In this document: positions 31,420 to 34,432 of the stretch, in pieces
How positions within the stretch are numbered: position 1 is the first letter of the stretch
How the letters are laid out: each line of letters starts with the position of its first letter
Assembly (NCBI RefSeq): GCF_900069005.2
Contig: NZ_LN831274.1
Span: forward strand, 67,404 to 101,835
DNA: 34,432 nucleotides
Source of the DNA: Paenibacillus sp. GM2
Lineage (GTDB): Bacteria; Bacillota; Bacilli; Paenibacillales; Paenibacillaceae
Reading direction: 5' to 3'
Program-made: the position numbers and the translations under genes
The notes under the pieces: generated by a model
Database searches by the model: none
Seen by the model: the letters and a program-made list of their open reading frames with translations, nothing else
Told to the model about the DNA's origin: nothing

Positions 31420-34050
31420 ATGTGGCATTCAAAATCGCAGGAAGAAGTGCTTAAGGAGCTGCAAGTCAATCCGGCGGTTGGGCTTTCAGAGGAAGAAGTA
31501 AGCGCGAGGCTGGAGCAGCACGGGCCAAACAAACTAAGGGGCAAACCGAAAAAAAGCATGCTCGCTCTGTTTCTGGCCCAGTTAAAGGATATGCTCATTT
31601 ATGTGCTATTGGGCGCAGCGGTAGTAACCCTTATCGTAGGGGAATATGTGGATGCCATCATTATTCTGGCTGTTGTTCTGCTCAATGCACTGATCGGCGT
31701 ATTCCAGGAGCACAAGGCGGAAAAGGCTATTGAGGCCCTTCAGCAAATGACTACGCCCAAGTCGCTCGTTCGCCGTCAAGGAGAAGTGAAGGAGATCAAT
31801 TCCGAGGATATCGTTCCCGGGGACATTGTGATACTGGATGCGGGTCGATACATACCGGCTGATCTCAGACTGCTCGAGAGCGCCAACTTGCAGATTGAGG
31901 AATCCGCTTTAACTGGGGAGTCCCTGCCTTCGGATAAGGATGCCGCTTCTCTGTTCGAAGATCCCAAGACTCCAATTGGGGATATGTCCAACATGGCCTT
32001 CATGTCTACCCTGGTAACCTATGGAAGAGGGGAAGGCATTGCCGTAGCTACAGGGATGAACACAGAAATGGGGAAAATCGCGACGATTCTGGATGAAGAC
32101 ATCCATGAGATGACCCCGTTGCAGAAGAAGCTTGAAGAGCTTGGCAAGACGCTGGGCTTCATCGCTATAGGCATATGCGTGCTGATTTTCGTTATCGGTC
32201 TTATTCAGAAGCGCGATATATTTGAGTTATTCCTGACAGCCATCAGCTTGGCTGTGGCAGCGATTCCGGAAGGCCTTCCGGCGATTGTTGCGATTGTGCT
32301 TGCACTAGGCGTAACCAGAATGTCCAGAATCAACGCTATCGTGAAGAAACTTCCCGCTGTAGAGACGCTGGGCTCTGTCAATATTATTTGTTCCGACAAG
32401 ACAGGTACGCTAACGCAAAATAAAATGACGGTCGTCAAGTACTACACCGCTACTCCCCTCGGTGATGAACCTCCGGTGGAGTTAATTAAATCATTCGTGC
32501 TCTGTTCCGATGCGACGCATGAGAACGGAGAAAGCACGGGAGATCCGACCGAGGTTGCCCTCGTCATTTACGGTGAACAGAACCAAATTATGAAGAAATC
32601 GCTGGAGGCTGAGTACAAAAGAGTCTCGGAAAAGCCTTTCGACTCCGACCGCAAGCTCATGTCCACATTAAACAAGACGAGAACAGGCTACCGTGTTCAT
32701 ACTAAAGGAGCCCTCGATCAATTGCTGAATATTTCAACCTCTGCCATTGTAAGCGGGGAAGTGGTTCCCTTAACCGAGGAGCTGAAGCAGCAATATGTGA
32801 AAGCGGCCGAGGGAATGTCGGATAATGCCTTGAGAGTGCTTGGCGCAGCATACAAAGACACGGAACAGCTTCTGTCAGCGGATGAGATGGAACAAGATTT
32901 AACGATCCTGGGCTTCGTCGGCATGATTGACCCGCCGAGACTTGAAGTGAAGGACTCTATCCAAGAGGCGAAGTCGGCCGGTATTACTGCTGTGATGATT
33001 ACGGGAGACCATCGGAACACAGCTGTAGCCATTGCCAAGGAGCTCGGCATTGCCAATTCGATCGACCAGAGCATGACCGGTGCAGAAATTGATGAGCTCT
33101 CTGACGAGGTATTTGCGCAAAAAATCAAAAATATTCGAGTCTTTGCCCGCGTCTCGCCAGAGCACAAAGTGAAGATCGTGAAAGCTTACAAAGCGCAAGG
33201 AAATACGGTATCGATGACCGGTGACGGGGTAAATGATGCTCCTTCCTTAAAGAACGCCGACATCGGCGTTGCCATGGGAATCACTGGCACCGACGTGTCG
33301 AAGGGCGCCAGCGACATGATCCTGACGGATGATAACTTCACCACGATTGTGCATGCGATCCGGGAAGGACGAAATATCTACTCGAACATCCGTAAGACCG
33401 TCACTTTCCTCTTGTCCTGTAATTTCGGAGAGGTCATTGCCATCCTGGCATCGATCTTGTTCTTCTGGCCACTGCCGCTATTGGCTACGCAGATTCTCTG
33501 GGTCAACCTGGTCACAGATACGCTGCCGGCTATCGCGCTGGGTGTGGATCCAGGCGAAAAGGATGTGATGAAGCGAAAGCCGAGAGATCCCAAGGAAAGC
33601 TTTTTTGCCGGTGGTGCGGCATTCCGGGCCATTCTTGGCGGCGTTCTGATCGGAGCTTTAACTTTAGTTGCCTTTTACCTGGGATTAAGAGAGCATGGCT
33701 TTAGCCTGAACTCGGCGAATATCTCCGAAGAGGCGATGACTTATGCCCGGACAATGGCCTTTGTTGTTCTTGCCGCATCGCAGTTGTTTTACTCGTTCTC
33801 CAAGCGAAGCGACACGAAATCAATTTTCCAGATCGGCTTGTTATCCAACAAGTTTCTGGTTGGCGCGGTCGCGGCGGGTCTGATTCTCCAGTTTGCCTCG
33901 ATCAGCATTCCATTCCTGGCGGCGGCATTCCAAGTGCACAATCTATCCCTCGTTGATTGGGGAGTAGTCATTGGTTTGTCCTTGCTTCCGCTCATCATAA
34001 ACGAGATTATCAAGATGTTCATGCGAATGGGCGCGGTGAAGCAAGCCTAA
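31420..34050 (+). CDS. P-type calcium-transporting ATPase
   Basis: An 876-residue P2A-type cation pump that should export Ca2+ at the cost of ATP. Seen in order: cation-ATPase N-terminal domain (SQEEVLKELQVNP), helices 1-2, actuator TGES (165-168), helix 4 motif AAIPEGLPAIVAIVLALG, phosphorylation site CSDKTGTLTQNKM (Asp326), nucleotide-binding KGAL, hinge MTGDGVNDAPSLK (from about 599), and six C-terminal helices with NLVTDTLPAIALG (ion-binding residues of helix 6). The intact EGLP and NLVTD sites favour Ca2+ over other ions, as in Listeria LMCA1 and Bacillus YloB. AGAGGTG lies before the ATG. It is a single gene with its own terminator, bracketed by the two LuxR-like remnants. Confidence 0.93.
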   Translation: MWHSKSQEEVLKELQVNPAVGLSEEEVSARLEQHGPNKLRGKPKKSMLALFLAQLKDMLIYVLLGAAVVTLIVGEYVDAIIILAVVLLNALIGVFQEHKAEKAIEALQQMTTPKSLVRRQGEVKEINSEDIVPGDIVILDAGRYIPADLRLLESANLQIEESALTGESLPSDKDAASLFEDPKTPIGDMSNMAFMSTLVTYGRGEGIAVATGMNTEMGKIATILDEDIHEMTPLQKKLEELGKTLGFIAIGICVLIFVIGLIQKRDIFELFLTAISLAVAAIPEGLPAIVAIVLALGVTRMSRINAIVKKLPAVETLGSVNIICSDKTGTLTQNKMTVVKYYTATPLGDEPPVELIKSFVLCSDATHENGESTGDPTEVALVIYGEQNQIMKKSLEAEYKRVSEKPFDSDRKLMSTLNKTRTGYRVHTKGALDQLLNISTSAIVSGEVVPLTEELKQQYVKAAEGMSDNALRVLGAAYKDTEQLLSADEMEQDLTILGFVGMIDPPRLEVKDSIQEAKSAGITAVMITGDHRNTAVAIAKELGIANSIDQSMTGAEIDELSDEVFAQKIKNIRVFARVSPEHKVKIVKAYKAQGNTVSMTGDGVNDAPSLKNADIGVAMGITGTDVSKGASDMILTDDNFTTIVHAIREGRNIYSNIRKTVTFLLSCNFGEVIAILASILFFWPLPLLATQILWVNLVTDTLPAIALGVDPGEKDVMKRKPRDPKESFFAGGAAFRAILGGVLIGALTLVAFYLGLREHGFSLNSANISEEAMTYARTMAFVVLAASQLFYSFSKRSDTKSIFQIGLLSNKFLVGAVAAGLILQFASISIPFLAAAFQVHNLSLVDWGVVIGLSLLPLIINEIIKMFMRMGAVKQA

Positions 34051-34077
34051 GACAAGAATGAAATGTCCTATAACGAG

Positions 34078-34112
34078 CAAGGCTGTCGATGAAACGATGG
34101 CCTTGTTTTTTT
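34078..34112 (+). terminator. Terminator after the calcium ATPase gene
   Basis: CAAGGC pairs with GCCTTG across a 16-base loop, followed by seven T. Confidence 0.82.
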
Positions 34113-34148
34113 GTACGCCCAGCATAGGCCAGGAAGATAAAATAAAAC

Positions 34149-34191
34149 AAAAAACCTCCCCTTTCTTCCCGCTATGGAGGGAAAAGGAAGG
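34149..34191 (-). terminator. Terminator belonging to the LuxR-like remnant (copy 2)
   Basis: The minus strand has CCTTCCTTTTCCC facing GGGAAGAAAGGGGAGG and then six T. It is the counterpart of the hairpin at 31061-31101. Confidence 0.6.
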
Positions 34192-34221
34192 TCCATGTTC
34201 TCTGCGCCCTTGGTAAAACCG

Positions 34222-34390
34222 TCAGATTTTTAGCTCCCCAAGCTTGATCAGCTCAACAACCGCCTGCGCGCGACCCTTGACATTAAGCTTTTGCATGACA
34301 TTGGAGATGTGGTTTGAAACACACCAAAATTTATCGCTTATGTTGAAATTTCCGTAATGTTAATCAGTTCTTTAATCTCTTCAATCGTGA
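34222..34390 (-). pseudogene. LuxR/GerE-type response regulator C-terminus, frameshifted (copy 2)
   Basis: On the minus strand the last frame reads VSNHISNVMQKLNVKGRAQA and on to VELIKLGELKI before a TGA. This is the recognition helix and end of a LuxR-type DNA-binding domain. Just upstream the similarity continues in another frame (EIKELINITEIST) that ends in a stop, so at least one frameshift separates the halves. No start or receiver domain is visible before the right edge of the window. I take it to be a broken gene; more of it may lie beyond 34432. Confidence 0.6.
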
Positions 34391-34432
34391 AACACGGGTA
34401 CCTACTGTGAATCATACTGTGACAATTTGAAC

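Overview
The window looks like a chromosomal segment of a Paenibacillus-type, endospore-forming Firmicute. I base this on the Bacillales gene order gerM-rph-rdgB, a YutG-like PgpA protein, an AsnO-like asparagine synthetase, an S-layer-anchored (SLH) family 18 glycosidase, an LplB/LplC-type sugar importer, strong AGGAGG ribosome binding sites, and frequent GTG and TTG starts. There is no rRNA, prophage, CRISPR array or intact insertion sequence. Two tRNAs are present.

Left part (1-6253): a minus-strand sugar ABC importer (LplB-type permease, LplC-type permease, solute-binding lipoprotein cut by the left edge). About 1.45 kb of non-coding repeats follows (2274-3724): a tandem array of about 111 bp units inside a larger duplication of about 510 bp. 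Next comes a two-gene unit with an unusual winged-helix plus TPR regulator and an MFS exporter. Its promoter carries a perfect inverted repeat between -35 and -10.

Middle-left (6375-12927): a minus-strand block of VanR/VanS-like two-component genes, a VanY-like D,D-carboxypeptidase and a copper-oxidase lipoprotein with a Met/His-rich loop. On the plus strand there is a small membrane protein, a glutathione peroxidase, tRNA-Gly(CCC) and a PAP2-type membrane phosphatase whose promoter implies an almost leaderless message.

Middle (12943-18390): a ROK kinase and NanE epimerase operon with a clear sigma-A promoter. Behind that promoter lies about 600 bp without a credible gene, full of complementary segments and ending in a terminator. 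I regard it as a strong candidate for an undescribed structured RNA. It is followed by tRNA-Arg(TCT), two small hypothetical genes and asnO.

Right part (18406-34432): a 1251-residue secreted GH18/FN3/SLH protein; rdgB, rph and gerM, with an 85 bp MITE-like element flanked by a 7 bp direct repeat at the gerM stop codon; pgpA; a metallo-beta-lactamase-fold hydrolase overlapping a methyltransferase; a PrsA/SurA-like foldase with a long acidic cytoplasmic tail; an M20 dipeptidase; and a P-type calcium ATPase. The ATPase gene is bracketed by two related remnants of a LuxR-type regulator 3' end with its terminator, and a fragment resembling the dipeptidase lies between them, so this end has a history of duplication and decay.

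All functional names come from motif recognition and remembered family features; no database search was possible.
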